This document shows, in pieces, positions 22,786 to 33,388 of a DNA stretch of 64,000 nucleotides. The notes beneath the pieces were generated by a model. That model made no database searches. It worked only from the letters and a program-made list of their open reading frames with translations, and was not told the origin of the DNA. Every line of letters starts with the position of its first letter. Positions within the stretch are counted from its first letter, which is position 1. Source of the DNA: Fragum whitleyi (lineage: Eukaryota; Mollusca; Bivalvia; Cardiida; Cardiidae); assembly GCA_948146395.1 (NCBI GenBank), contig OX411551.1, positions 50,464,997 to 50,528,996 of the forward strand. The letters run 5' to 3'. The translations under genes were made by a program, and so were the position numbers.

Positions 22786-23104
22786 ATGTGTGTGATTGTA
22801 GGATTTAGGTCCCTCCGTGCTCTAGGCATATATGGTATGGACCATGAGAGAGAAAGAAGCGGATACGAGGAGATCCGGGTTCATACGCCCCTAGCTCTTT
22901 TACGAATAGACCTCCTTGGTTTTTTAACTTGCCCAGTGTAAAGCACTGATACACGCGAAGCTACCTCTGGGTTTCTTACCAGTTCACTTCTAGTTGGGCG
23001 GGGGATATCAAGTATCCCTGAAAATTCCTGCCGCGTTCGGGATTCGAACCACGGACCTTAGGATTAGTAGTCCGGTGTCTTACCACTAGACCACCGGGCC
23101 GCCC
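22786..23104 (-). mobile_element. tRNA-headed SINE, copy 2 of the 315-bp family
   Basis: Colinear with 11578-11892 along its length (TGTGTGTGATTGTAGGATT.., CCTCTGGGTTTCTTACCAGTTC). The head at 23025-23104 is better preserved: on the minus strand GGTGGTCTAGTGGTAAGAC and GTGGTTCGAATCCCG. Confidence 0.85.
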
Positions 23105-23203
23105 CACTGCAGAGAGATGACCAGGGTTCGCCATTATCTGCCTCTATATAAATGCTTCCCTCAGGCATCAAATTTAAGCCGGTTCTACCCCCTTGACGCC
23201 TGA

Positions 23204-23375
23204 CCGTATAGCGCAGTTGGTAGCATGTTGGATAATTTATCTTAGTTGAACTGGGTTCAGTCCCAAGTTGAATAGAAATGCTATGTGACATCTCTCAAGT
23301 TGAGTGGATATAATTCTGTAAACTCCAGTTGGTTGAGCTGGCGATATCCTCGAAAAGATCGAGTGTTAAGACAAA
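23204..23375 (+). mobile_element. tRNA-headed SINE-like sequence
   Basis: A box TATAGCGCAGTTGGTAGCA and B box GGGTTCAGTCCC (about 23250-23262), followed by GTAAACTCCAGTTGGTTGAGC. No second copy in the window, so a decayed tRNA gene is an alternative. Confidence 0.5.
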
Positions 23376-23719
23376 AAACCTCACAAATTGTGCAAATATT
23401 TTACCAACTTTTATTGTCCAAATTTGAGCCCTTTTGATTGACGAATTATTGCACTATCCCAGCCTCTCAATGATGCCCGATTTACAGTGCTGACAGCACT
23501 TTGATTACATTATTTTTTAATAGGTTTAGAAGGCAAAATATCATATGCATCTTCAAGATAATACGAATCTTATTAAGTAATTATGTAGAATGTCATATGA
23601 TGCAAAGTTTGGTGTATATTTCATTAATTTCCGATGAAAGTTATGAATTTTATCTAAAAAGCAAGCTAACAATGTCGACGGTTTTTGGTTAAGGGTCACC
23701 AGTATCTTGCGTAAAGTCA

Positions 23720-23852
23720 CAGGCATAATTTCGGATCAAAATTGAAGGAGTGTGTGGGGCGAGTTGTGAGTGGAATTAGAGGGAGTTAATCCAATATCGC
23801 TACTTTTGTTTAAGATAACCAAAATTAACGATATTTTTTTTACATCCCTTAA
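23720..23852 (+). mobile_element. ACATCGTG-family MITE fragment
   Basis: Contains GGAGTGTGTGGGGCGAGTTG and the hairpin region CAATATCGCTACTTTTG..AAAATTAACGATAT; lacks both TIRs. Confidence 0.6.
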
Positions 23853-23863
23853 GTGAAAATTTA

Positions 23864-24275
23864 CAGTTAAGAACATCGTGAAATTGACAAATTGGATGAT
23901 TTAGGAATGATTTTGGAACGAAATTGATTGTGTGGAGCGAGCTTTGAGTGAAATTAAAAGGGGGGGGGGGTAGTCCAAAAATGCTAATTTTGTTCAAGAG
24001 AAAAATATCTATTACATCCCTTTGAGAAATTTGTGCAATTTTATTTTTGTGTGTCTTCGTGGACCAGTCAGACACAAACCAATAAAATCGAGAAATAATT
24101 CGATCGGTTTGAAGTAAATGTTGCTCGATTTGAACGATTTCGAAATGCTTTCTTATACTTTTTGGGCGTTTTTGATTGAACAGATTGAGTGTGGGAATGC
24201 ATGAATGGAGCGCCAAGTGAGTGATATTGAATGAATTGATCGCAGAGAGTGTTAATTTTACGATATTTTTAACTG
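23864..24275 (+). mobile_element. ACATCGTG-family MITE, complete
   Basis: 412 bp from CAGTTAAGAACATCGTGAAA to TTTTACGATATTTTTAACTG, flanked by TA on each side (23862-23863, 24276-24277). The hairpin centre has been partly lost beside a poly-G run (23958-23968). The long minus-strand frame 23800-24297 is simply this element read through. Confidence 0.88.
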
Positions 24276-25923
24276 TATGCCACACAGTGCATATCATTGA
24301 TTAGTGCAGTTCAACGTGAAAGATTGGTTTGTATATTGATTGCGATTCGCCCACAAAAGATAGGTTTTTGAACAAAAAATAAAGCAAATCGTAGATGGGC
24401 AACCTAAATTTGAAGTATGTGCGTGACATTTCCAACAGTTTGAAATGTCCATGACGATCAAACACGGAGAAGCTTAGACAGCAACAAGCTGTAAATATAC
24501 AGGCTAATATAATGTTGAAGTTTTAGCTTGATTAAAGTCGTTGTGCTATTACCCATGACTCGAATCTACAATTAGTTACAACTGCAATTATAAATGGCTA
24601 TATTTATGTATGTTTAATATGTTTGTATTTATGTTTTTGTAATGACAATTACTTTGTTCACGTCTTCTGAATAAAATGATCTGTTCTGTTATGTTCTGTT
24701 CTATTGCAACCAAACTAAATGTTGCCTTTCAAATTACAAAGGTAATTGAAAGAGGGCCGTGATGCCCTTAAATCGCTTACTTAATATATTAACTAAGGCA
24801 TTTGTATGAACATGTAATTGGGAAAGAAAATTTACAAGGCAAATTATCCTGAGCGACTTTAAAAACGCAACGAAGTAAATTTGAATTTAGAGGACGGAAA
24901 AGTTGGTTTGTTTTAACTTAATTAGCTATAATCATGCAAAGAAGATACTCTGTTGAATCGACTTGATATTTATTTGTTCTGTGTGGAAGGTATTTGACGA
25001 TAGACATTTCAAAAACCGTTTAAAGAAATGAAATCAACTCAAACACTTTGAAAAGACTATCCTCTAAATCGAGTATGCCAAAAGGAATTGTTCATAGAAT
25101 CGGAACGTCGGTAACCTCGATTAGACCTATTCTTTTTAATTTATTCCATCAATTTTGGAAAATCTGTAAGGTATAACCTTGCCAAAAAGGCGTTTCGGAA
25201 GACTGTGCGTGTTGAAATGACGTTAGTGTCATGCCGTAACCACGCTCAGTTTGTCTTCTCAGTTCCAAACTACATGTCTGCTAAGTGGTAAAAAGCGTGA
25301 AGAGGCTTTGTGTACACAAACCGCATTCAAATGAACAATATAATTGCAATCCAATAGAATAAAGAATTCCGATTGGTTTAAATCGCATCACGTGGGGAAA
25401 TCCATTGCACTTTATTTCTGTATAAAATGCAATAGGTCTTTCAGGAAACCCCCGACCTTCGATCTGCAAGGCCTGTGTTGTAGGAACTCGAATTCATCTA
25501 GTTCCCGATCATCAACGGAACATTGCTATTTGATCTATTATAAATTAAGATATTTTCGAAAGAATTTACGACCAAAAGCATACAGTTCTGATTCTGAGCC
25601 GACGTAAAAAAACATAGAAAACTGCGAGTCGACGAAGATTTTCAAGCAACCCTCTCAACTAAGACCGGTCATGCCGTTTTCATTTAAAAATACAGAATTA
25701 CTTGGTAGAAACAATTTTTTTGTCATAAGTACCTCTACGAATTTTATAAGTTGTCGTTTATCTGTGTATAATTTGTTTAACTTTATGTCAGTTCACTTCG
25801 ATAGCGAGATGAAAAATACACGATCTAAAAATAGATTGTGAAAATTATACGCGCAGAAAGTAGACTTGAAGCTTTAATGTTTAGCAGAGTTTTAATAGTT
25901 TCTTCGATCTAGATGATTGCAAT
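24276..25923. other. No gene; possible LINE 3' tail near 24660-24710
   Basis: GAATAAAATGATCTGTTCTG followed by short TGTTCTGTTA-type repeats resembles a LINE 3' tail, but no coding part precedes it. The overlapping frames at 25281-25607 have no domain. Confidence 0.4.
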
Positions 25924-26088
25924 TATAAGGGACGAGTGTCTTTTTCACTGCGTTTATTGGGGTATTAAGTGCATTTGTCTTATCACATTGCTTAAACATA
26001 ACGCCCTACGGGCGTTATTTGCCATGTGCTAAGGCAATTGCACTTTATACCCCAATAAACGCAGTGAAAAAGACACTCATCCCTATAG
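25924..26088. repeat. 165-bp long palindrome
   Basis: The left arm GACGAGTGTCTTTTTCACTG, then CGTTTATTGGGGTAT, is inverted nearly perfectly in the right arm (ATACCCCAATAAACG then CAGTGAAAAAGACACTCATC). The centre is AACGCCCTACGGGCGTT. The arms are near identical, so it is young or maintained. Confidence 0.92.
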
Positions 26089-26619
26089 TAAGTGGTTTTA
26101 TGAAAGGAATGGAGAAGCATGTAAGTGACGTCATTTCTGGTCAATAAGACGACGTATTGGTGTCGTCTTTGTACCAAAAGTGCTTAATCACAGCAATGAT
26201 GATTTGTTTGACCTCTTGATTCATCAACTTTTCTCTGAAATTTGTTTGGCTTTTGTTTCATATCAGAAAAAAAAGATCGTTCTAACAGTAGGGCTGTGGA
26301 GAAGTTTCAACTTTCCTGGGTATGTTTAAAATTATCACCGTATTGGGAATACAAGAGAATGTTTCCAAATGACATTGTTGTTGGATTAAAAGTAACCGGT
26401 TAATGTAACAAAATAATTATACTTAAGTCCGAGGCTTTGCATTTATATTTTCATTTTGGTGATGTTTTAGAGTATTGCGTTTTAAAAGTCGCTCAGTATA
26501 TAATTGATCAAGGTCTTTCTACTTTCTACTATTTTACTTGAGCCTTTATATGACATATCCAACCAATTGTTATGAAACAGAGTCAGTTTAAAATTGGTTC
26601 AAGCTAGGGTTAAAACATG
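26089..26619. other. No gene seen
   Basis: One TGACGTCA at 26126; otherwise AT-rich sequence without features. Confidence 0.55.
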
Positions 26620-27290
26620 ATCACATGGTTAGATCTTTAAGAACCTTGTTTGCACTCTAGAGGTCATAATATTGGCCAAAATGTCTGAACATTTGGTCAG
26701 AATGTGTGTCTACTTAATATCTCGGGCGACATCAATATTTTGTAAAAAGCATATGTCATAGCGTTAAATCTTGAAAAAAAAAAAGATAAAACAACTTTTG
26801 TGCACTCTACAGGTCATATATTTTGCCCAAATGTCTATGCCGAATCAAATTTTTGACAATTCGGGTCAAAACTAGATCAAGAAATCAAATCTAAGGAAAA
26901 CCTGTGCGCCAACTGGAAGCCACATTTATAGCCAAAATGTCTTGAAATTTGTCCAGAATGTTTGTCTATGTGATATCTCAGAGGAGTTCGAAATTTGGTT
27001 AAGGTAGTGGACCCGTAATAGTTACGCAACGTTTTGGAAGTAATGAACTATGACATTGTTAACCGAAGTTTCCTAATGATTTTCATTAGGAAACCTCAGT
27101 CAACATCGTGAAAGATCATGAGTTCTGAAATGATGCGAAACTATTACGGGTCCAATACCTTAGGTTGGCTTTAAACTAGGTCACAAGATCAGATCTTAGA
27201 AAAACCCTTTGGGCTATCTAGAGGCGATATCTGTGGCTAAAATGTCTTGAAATTTGATCAGAACGATGTTCAACATAATATTTACGACGG
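26620..27290 (+). repeat. Degenerate tandem mollusc-type repeat, interrupted
   Basis: Units with CACTCTAGAGGTCATA / CACTCTACAGGTCATA / CTATCTAGAGGCGATA and GGCCAAAATGTCT recur at roughly 145-165 bp spacing. The foldback element 26998-27166 is inserted in it. Confidence 0.6.
26998..27166. mobile_element. Foldback MITE, GGACCCGTAAT family, copy 3
   Basis: AAGGTAGTGGACCCGTAATA and its complement TATTACGGGTCCAATACCTT bound a 165-bp imperfect palindrome. The centre GTTTCCTAATGATTTTCATT then AGGAAAC is a clean hairpin. GGTT on both sides may be the target duplication. Confidence 0.8.
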
Positions 27291-27485
27291 GTTCAAAGTA
27301 ATTTAGCGAGTTTTCCTTTTCAATATTTTTTTAAAAGTTATAAAAGCTGATCCACCTTAACTTTAAGTAAATCGACCCGTTTCTTAGGCCACGCCCTGTC
27401 AGGATGAATTAAGATTATTCGAATATCGCATGCTTATGATTACCAACTTCATTTCATGAGGTTGACGACAGACTGTTTATAATTA

Positions 27486-27932
27486 CAGTTAGTTACATCG
27501 TGAAATTGACACTCATCTCAATCAAAACCATTCTTAATCGCTCACTCAGCGCTCCAATCATTCATTCCAAACACTCACTCAAACCATTCAAAAACGCTCA
27601 AACCCATTGAAAAATATAGAATCAATAACGTCATTCCAGATAAATTTCGATGGAGAAAAATCGCGATTTCACTAATATACACGATGTAATTCAAATTTTA
27701 AGCGTCTATTAGGTTCTTGAAATCATACGAATATATTCAAAGAATATTGTTTGCATATCTAATTAAAGGGAGGTAATCAATATCGCTAATTTTGTTCATC
27801 CTGAACAAAATTTGCGACATTGGATTACCTCCCATTATATTCACTCAAAATTCGCTCCTCACACTCATTCAATTTCAATTCTAAATCATTGCAAATTCAT
27901 TCACCTTGTCAATTTCACGATGTTGTTTACTG
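27486..27932 (-). mobile_element. ACATCGTG-family MITE, complete reference copy
   Basis: 447 bp between TA dinucleotides, with both TIRs (CAGTTAGTTACATCGTGAAA / TTTCACGATGTTGTTTACTG) and an intact central hairpin at about 27765-27830 (GGGAGGTAAT, ATATCGCTAATTTTGTTCA and complements). Confidence 0.92.
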
Positions 27933-28238
27933 TATCTTTATTTGGAAAGATTTACCTTTTGACCTTTCAAGGAAAACTTGTCCATAATAGAACTAATTTC
28001 AAAAAACCTCTAACACCTGAATAGGGTCTATCGAAATACTAATTAAACATGTTTACAGTTAATGAAGATTTTTAAGAGAGAAAGAAAAGTCCTTCAAAGG
28101 ATTGATCATCGCAAATAATTTGTTTTCGAAACTTTGTCGGAATAGGTCAAAAGACGACCGATTGTTGGCGTGGTTTATCAAAAGGCATGACAAAGATTAA
28201 TTAGTTCGACTGTTTCAGAAAAAAATGAGGTATTGCCT
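27933..28238. other. No gene seen
   Basis: The frame 27812-28024 begins inside the MITE and is not supported. Confidence 0.5.
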
Positions 28239-28560
28239 AAGTTAAGAACATCGTAAAATCGACAAGATGAACGATTTTGGAATGATTTTGGAATGAAATG
28301 GGATGAGTTTTTGGAGCGAGTTTTGAGTGAATTAAATGAGAGGTAATCCAATATCGCAAATTTTGTTTAGGATGAACAAAATTAGCGATATTAATTACCT
28401 CCCTTTAAAAATGTGCATATATGTTCTATAAATAGCTTCTTTTTTCTTCAAGATTAATCAGACTTGTACAATTTCAATTAATTCAGTGAAATCCCATTTT
28501 TCCCTGGTCTTTCTTTTTGTTTTGAATGTGATGAATGTCAATTTCACGATGTAACTTACT
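28239..28560 (+). mobile_element. ACATCGTG-family MITE with 3' internal deletion
   Basis: The TIRs and the central hairpin (28335-28405) are present; the GAATGAATGGAGCGC block is missing. Confidence 0.8.
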
Positions 28561-28699
28561 TTTTCACCTGGGCGTCGTTGTCGTAGGCGTTTTTGTTGTT
28601 GTAGGCATTGGCGTTTGCGTAACAAACTTTGAAAAGTGGTCACGTAATTTTTCAAATAACTCCCATTGTCGTCTATGACGAATAGAAATCAGCGATACA

Positions 28700-29290
28700 T
28701 TTAATTACATCGTGAAATTGACAATTAACTCAATCAAAACCATTCTAAATCGCTCACTCAGTTAATTACATCGTGAAATTGACAATTAACTCAAACGAAA
28801 CCATTCTAAATCGCTCACTCAGCGCTCCATTTATTCATTCCAGACACTCACTCAAACCATTCAAAATCGCTCCAAACTTACTGAAAAACATACAACAATT
28901 AATTAAATCATTCGTTCATTCGTTCATTCGTTCGTTCATTCAATCATTCGTTCGTTCATTCGTTCATTCATTCATTCATTCATTCATTCATTCATTCATT
29001 CATTCATTCAATCATTCAATCATTCATTCATTCATTCATTCATTCATTCATTCATTCATTCAAACACTCACTCAAACTATTCAAAGCGCTCAAAATTTCT
29101 AAAAAAAGATACAATCTACAAATGAATTCAAAATAAAATAAAGCTAGAAATATCGCTATTTTACTGACATAATCAATTTTGTAAGCGGCTGATTAGTTCT
29201 TTGTGGAATGAGAAGCCACAGTCTTGGTATGCAAAATTTATTAAAGAGAGATAATAAATATCGCTAATTTTGTTCAATCCTGAACAAAAA
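28700..29290 (-). mobile_element. ACATCGTG-family MITE with duplicated start and expanded ATTC tract
   Basis: The first 60 bp (TTAATTACATCGTGAAATTG..) is duplicated in tandem (28700-28760 and 28761-28821). The ATTC motif is expanded at 28905-29063. It reaches the hairpin (29255-29290) and then loses its 3' end. Confidence 0.8.
28905..29063 (+). repeat. ATTC/GTTC microsatellite
   Basis: About 160 bp of CATTCGTTC, CATTCAATC and CATTC repeats. The His-Ser-Phe-Ile repeat 'protein' read from it is an artefact. Confidence 0.95.
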
Positions 29291-30694
29291 TATGAAAAGT
29301 ATCGGTTCTGTTTAGACTGCACGTTAGGGTGAAAACAGTTCGTAATTAATATTTTTGCTTCATTCTTTAAAGATGATTCCAACTTCAATTAAAACTCCTT
29401 TTAAAAGTCGGCGATTTGTTGAGCAATCCTTGTTTTAAATATTAATTTCAGACAAGATTAAATTGAAATAGAACATGTACATGTATTTTCAAAAAGCCAA
29501 GCAGTGGCATAGAATGGCATTTTGTAGTCAGAAATTTTAACAGTTTCGAGCTAGGTCATCAAGTACATTTCTCGCAGTTTTATAAGAATTTTTATTTATT
29601 ATAATGTTTTTTTAATTATCAGATGACCTTTTTTATGTGACAATACATACATCCAACTATATTGATAATGAGATGCTATTCAAAATATGGTAGTGATTTA
29701 TCCTGATTTATAATTGGGATGGAACTAGGCTTAGCTTTAATATAATAGAGGTAAAAAGGTTATTCTTATTTCGAAAAAAGAAAATAATAATGTTTATATT
29801 TAATAGAGTTTTTTTTCTGATTAGGAGAAGATAATGCAATGGACAGTGTTGCTCTACTGGAATTTAGGAAATAGAAGACAGTTTGTATGTTACAGAGTAA
29901 GATGGATTTATTTATTATTGAATGAACAACATAAGCTATATTTTCAAGAATAAAATCTTGAAAATATAGCTTTTGTTGTTCACAGAATGAAGGGTTAATC
30001 GATCATACAAAAAACCATATTAATAAGTTATTTTTAATTAAAGAATGAGAAAAAAAAAACGTAAAATTGAAGGACAAAATCTTTCAAAGCGCGTCATTTT
30101 GCATATTACTACCATGAAACGTCATGACGTCACGTGATTAACGTGTCCAGGATAAAATGAATGAAAGCAAAGTTCGTTAACATTCCAGTAATTTCACTGT
30201 TTTTAGGGGTGAAATTATCAAATTAAAACGACCGAAAATTCTCGGATGAAAATAATAATAATAATAATAAAAATAATAAGAAAATCCGTTAATCGAAGCT
30301 CATCCGGAAGGCAAATATGAACGATTCACCGATACATTCAAAGATTTTAAAACGAATATTGAGTGTTGAAAATATATGCCTGGCCTATGGCGAATGACGC
30401 CAGAACGGCGTTCTGTTTAATGTATATACCAAGGGAATGTCTGTTTACACGAGTTTTTCAATAAAAGAAATCAAAGTCACACTCGAAACTTATAATAGCA
30501 AACCTTTGGATCTACGGAACAATTTAAATACTCGGCTTAATAATTCAAGCTCAAGTAGATCGACCTTTTCGATCACATAGTTTTAAAAGGGTAGGGATAT
30601 GTCCAAAATTTGATCTAATATTTAGTTAATACACGTTTTTGAAGGCGTTAACATTCGCAGAGATTCAAAAAGTGGTTAACTCCCGGGGGCGAAG
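29291..30694. other. No gene; one palindrome and AT-rich sequence
   Basis: 29923-29982 is a hairpin (GAACAACATAAGCTATATTT with AAATATAGCTTTTGTTGTTC). An AAT run lies at 30248-30275 and TGACGTCA at 30125. Confidence 0.6.
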
Positions 30695-31119
30695 CACTCT
30701 TATTCCGATCAAAATCATTCTACATGTAAATGACTCGCACAGCGCCCCATTCATAAATTCAAAACACTCACTAAAAACAACTCAAAATTCTCAAAAATCA
30801 CTTAAAAGGATGAAAAAAACAACTGCATTTAAAATAAAAAAAAATGAAAAAATAACTATTTCACTGTCATAATTGATGTGGTACTGTAAGCGTCTAGTTG
30901 GCTCTTGAAAAAAAGGAAGCTATTTATGGAACTTGTATGCAAATCTTATTAAAGAAAGGTGATATTAAAAGTTAGATATCGCTTATTTCGTTCTTCCTGG
31001 TTAAAATTATAGACATTGGATTCCCTCCCTTTATATCAACCAAAAATTCACACAAACGGCACTCATTCAATCTCATTCCAAAATCATTAAACTTGTCAAT
31101 TTCACGAGGTTGTTTACTA
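30695..31119 (-). mobile_element. ACATCGTG-family MITE, decayed
   Basis: Left TIR lost; ATCAAAATCATTCTAC.., the hairpin centre and the right end TGTCAATTTCACGAGGTTG are present. Confidence 0.75.
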
Positions 31120-31194
31120 AGACCAATAAGATTCTTTTGAACCAACTTTTGTCGATGAAATGGAATAATTTGATTTGATAATTTGATGAAGTTG

Positions 31195-31798
31195 ATGAGC
31201 GTTATGAACGATTTCGGAGCAATTCTGAAATATTTGGAGCGTTATGAACGAGTTTGGAGCAAATCGGTAAGATTTGGAGCGTTTTGAACAACTTTGTACT
31301 ATTTTGAGCGTTTTGAACGATCTTAGTCGGTGGTAGAAATGTCATGAAATGAGCTAAACTAAGCAAGTGATATCGAACGATTTTGAATGGAATGAGCTCC
31401 AATTTTAATGTGTTGTTTACAGTTAACAGTGACAAAGTGCATGATTAGGAATGATCTCCGAATGAAAATGAATGAGGAGGATCGAATTTTGATACGATTG
31501 ACGAAAATTGCGATATTGTACCTCCCTATATGATAATCTTTTTCTCTGCTTATGAGTCTTCACGCACAAATCAGATGCCTAATAACCCACATCAGACAAT
31601 AAAATTGGGAAAATATTCAATCAATTTGAATGTGGTGTCGATCTTTCGAACGATTTCGGAGCGTTTTTGAGTGATTTGAGTGAATGTTTAGACTGGCTGA
31701 ATGAATGAATGGAGTGCTGAGCGAACGATGAAGAATGGTTTTGATTTGGGGTATTGTTAATTTCACAATTTTACTAAATATACGTGTAACTATAACTG
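31195..31798 (+). mobile_element. ACATCGTG-family MITE (31420-31798) with an adjoining fragment
   Basis: 31195-31345 repeats GAGCGTTTTGAAC/GAGCGTTATGAACGA blocks derived from the family's 3' region. The copy from CAGTTAACAGTGACAAAG at 31420 runs to TTTCACAATTTTACTAA..AACTG. Confidence 0.65.
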
Positions 31799-32106
31799 TA
31801 AAGACCAGACGAGCTGCATTTTTCTCCTCAGAGTCTTCTATAAATGATAAAAAATTCCAGATACTCCTTATTGTTTAATTTCATACATTGAATAAGGACA
31901 AACGCAAAACATCTTTATAATTCGTTGAATTTAAAAAAAAGGTAGGTGTTCAAAGTTATATTTCATGAGCTCTTATCAAATTCAGAGTTTTTCAACAAGT
32001 TGCCTTCAAATAGTTATAACCAATGTTTTTCCTAGTTTTTATACTTTTAACTTCGAAATTAAGATATGAAAAAAAAAAATGCTTAAAACAAACTGTAGTT
32101 TTAATA

Positions 32107-32409
32107 CAATTAGACACATCGTGAAATTGATATGGTGAATGATTTTGGATTGAAAATAAATGGGTGTGTGAAGCGAGCGTTAATTGATTTTCAAGGAAGA
32201 TACAACATAATTGATGATTTTGTCCCAAAATAAACGATGATTTAAAATATGGATCATATTGAACAATTTTGAAACTTTTTTGAACTATTAAGAAGCGGTT
32301 TGGAGTGATTGGAGTGAGTATGTTGAATAAATTATTGGAGAGCAAAGCGAGTGATTGTGAACGGTTTTGATCGAGGTGAGTGTCAATTTCACGATCTGAT
32401 TAGTAACTG
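32107..32409 (+). mobile_element. ACATCGTG-family MITE, shortened centre
   Basis: Both ends are recognisable (ACACATCGTGAAATTGATAT / GTCAATTTCACGATCTGATT..CTG); the hairpin is reduced. The frames 31992-32479 (-) read through it. Confidence 0.75.
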
Positions 32410-32649
32410 TATGATCAATTATTACTTCTGGTAATTTCTCTATACTCGTACATTGTTTAATTCTAGTCGTGTTCACCAATATTCATGCATTCTGATCGAC
32501 TGAAAAGCTGGTTTCATTAAACAATGAGAACTTTTGATTACGCAGCTTTTTTGTAAGCTTCCACAGAAAGAAGTCCCATAAACAATTCATGTATTTGAGG
32601 GTAAATCTTTACATGGTTGCGTCAAGAAATTAAATTCTGAGATATCTGT

Positions 32650-32759
32650 CGATTTCATTTAGGTATGAAACTAAAAACCTAATTACATTCATGTATGAAT
32701 CCGCTTTGCGTATTCATACACCGTGATAAGGTTTTTAGTTTTATACCTCAATGAAATCA
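32650..32759. repeat. 110-bp palindrome
   Basis: GATTTCATTTAGGTATGAAA then CTAAAAACCT at the left; AGGTTTTTAGTTTTATACCT then CAATGAAATC at the right; centre GAATCCGCTTTGCGTATTC. Confidence 0.88.
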
Positions 32760-32830
32760 ATAATACTCTTTTCATCTCGTAACTGAAACAGATGTGTCTT
32801 CAGTGGTCTTCATAAATGTATATGTGATCC

Positions 32831-32914
32831 GTCACGCGAAAAGGGACCATATCGTGCGCAACTGACTCGGGTCGACACTTTACGCACTACCCAGATGGTC
32901 CCTTTTCGCGTGAC
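32831..32914. repeat. 84-bp palindrome
   Basis: GTCACGCGAAAAGGGACCAT is inverted as ATGGTCCCTTTTCGCGTGAC, a perfect 20-bp pair. A decayed half-copy is at 8149-8190. Confidence 0.92.
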
Positions 32915-33388
32915 TGGTCAAATATAAATCATAATAATGACAATCGGTTTGTCGAAAAGGAGCCTGAAATCTATGTATATTAAATATTTATAGAGAATTG
33001 CCCGGGTTAATTTGCAAGTATTTCTGGACAGAGGCTTTTTTCTAATAACCATATAATATCATAATCTATATGAGCCGGTGCGTGGTTTGCGCACATGCAA
33101 ATTATTGAAAATGGCCCGATGAAAATTTTTGAAATTTAATTTATTTTTGTCCAGCTTCCTTTTCATATGCTCGTATCTTTTTGTGAGGTTTTACCATACG
33201 GAATTTATACACTTGGGGATCAAAGTTTATTACCCTAACGTCGAAAGTTGGGAAAAGACAAACGCGGTACGTCTGAAAATTCGCTAAATTCTTTTGACAG
33301 ACTTCACAAAAAGTATTTATTTGATTTCTGTGTATAGAGAAATCAAATGTGAAAATGATGTTTCGTTTTTCGTAAATGTGCATACAGG
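32915..33388. other. No gene seen
   Basis: The frame 33141-33383 (-) has no domain; AT-rich. Confidence 0.5.

Noticed and set aside
2635..23968. Poly-G tracts (2635, 6252, 6918, 16903, 18169, 23958) as G-quadruplex regulators
   Set aside because: Single uninterrupted runs, often at repeat edges; equally explained by slippage or sequencing. Not claimed as regulatory.
23800..24297. 165-codon minus-strand frame
   Set aside because: It coincides with a MITE and its neighbour fragment; similar frames appear in other copies (31202-31435, 31992-32479, 48878-49150).
28905..29063. CRISPR-like array
   Set aside because: Repeats are 4-9 bp without spacers; eukaryotic context.
28773..29102. 109-codon frame with His-Ser-Phe-Ile repeats
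   Set aside because: It is the ATTC/GTTC microsatellite within a MITE read as protein; the frame at 50686-51000 is the same artefact.
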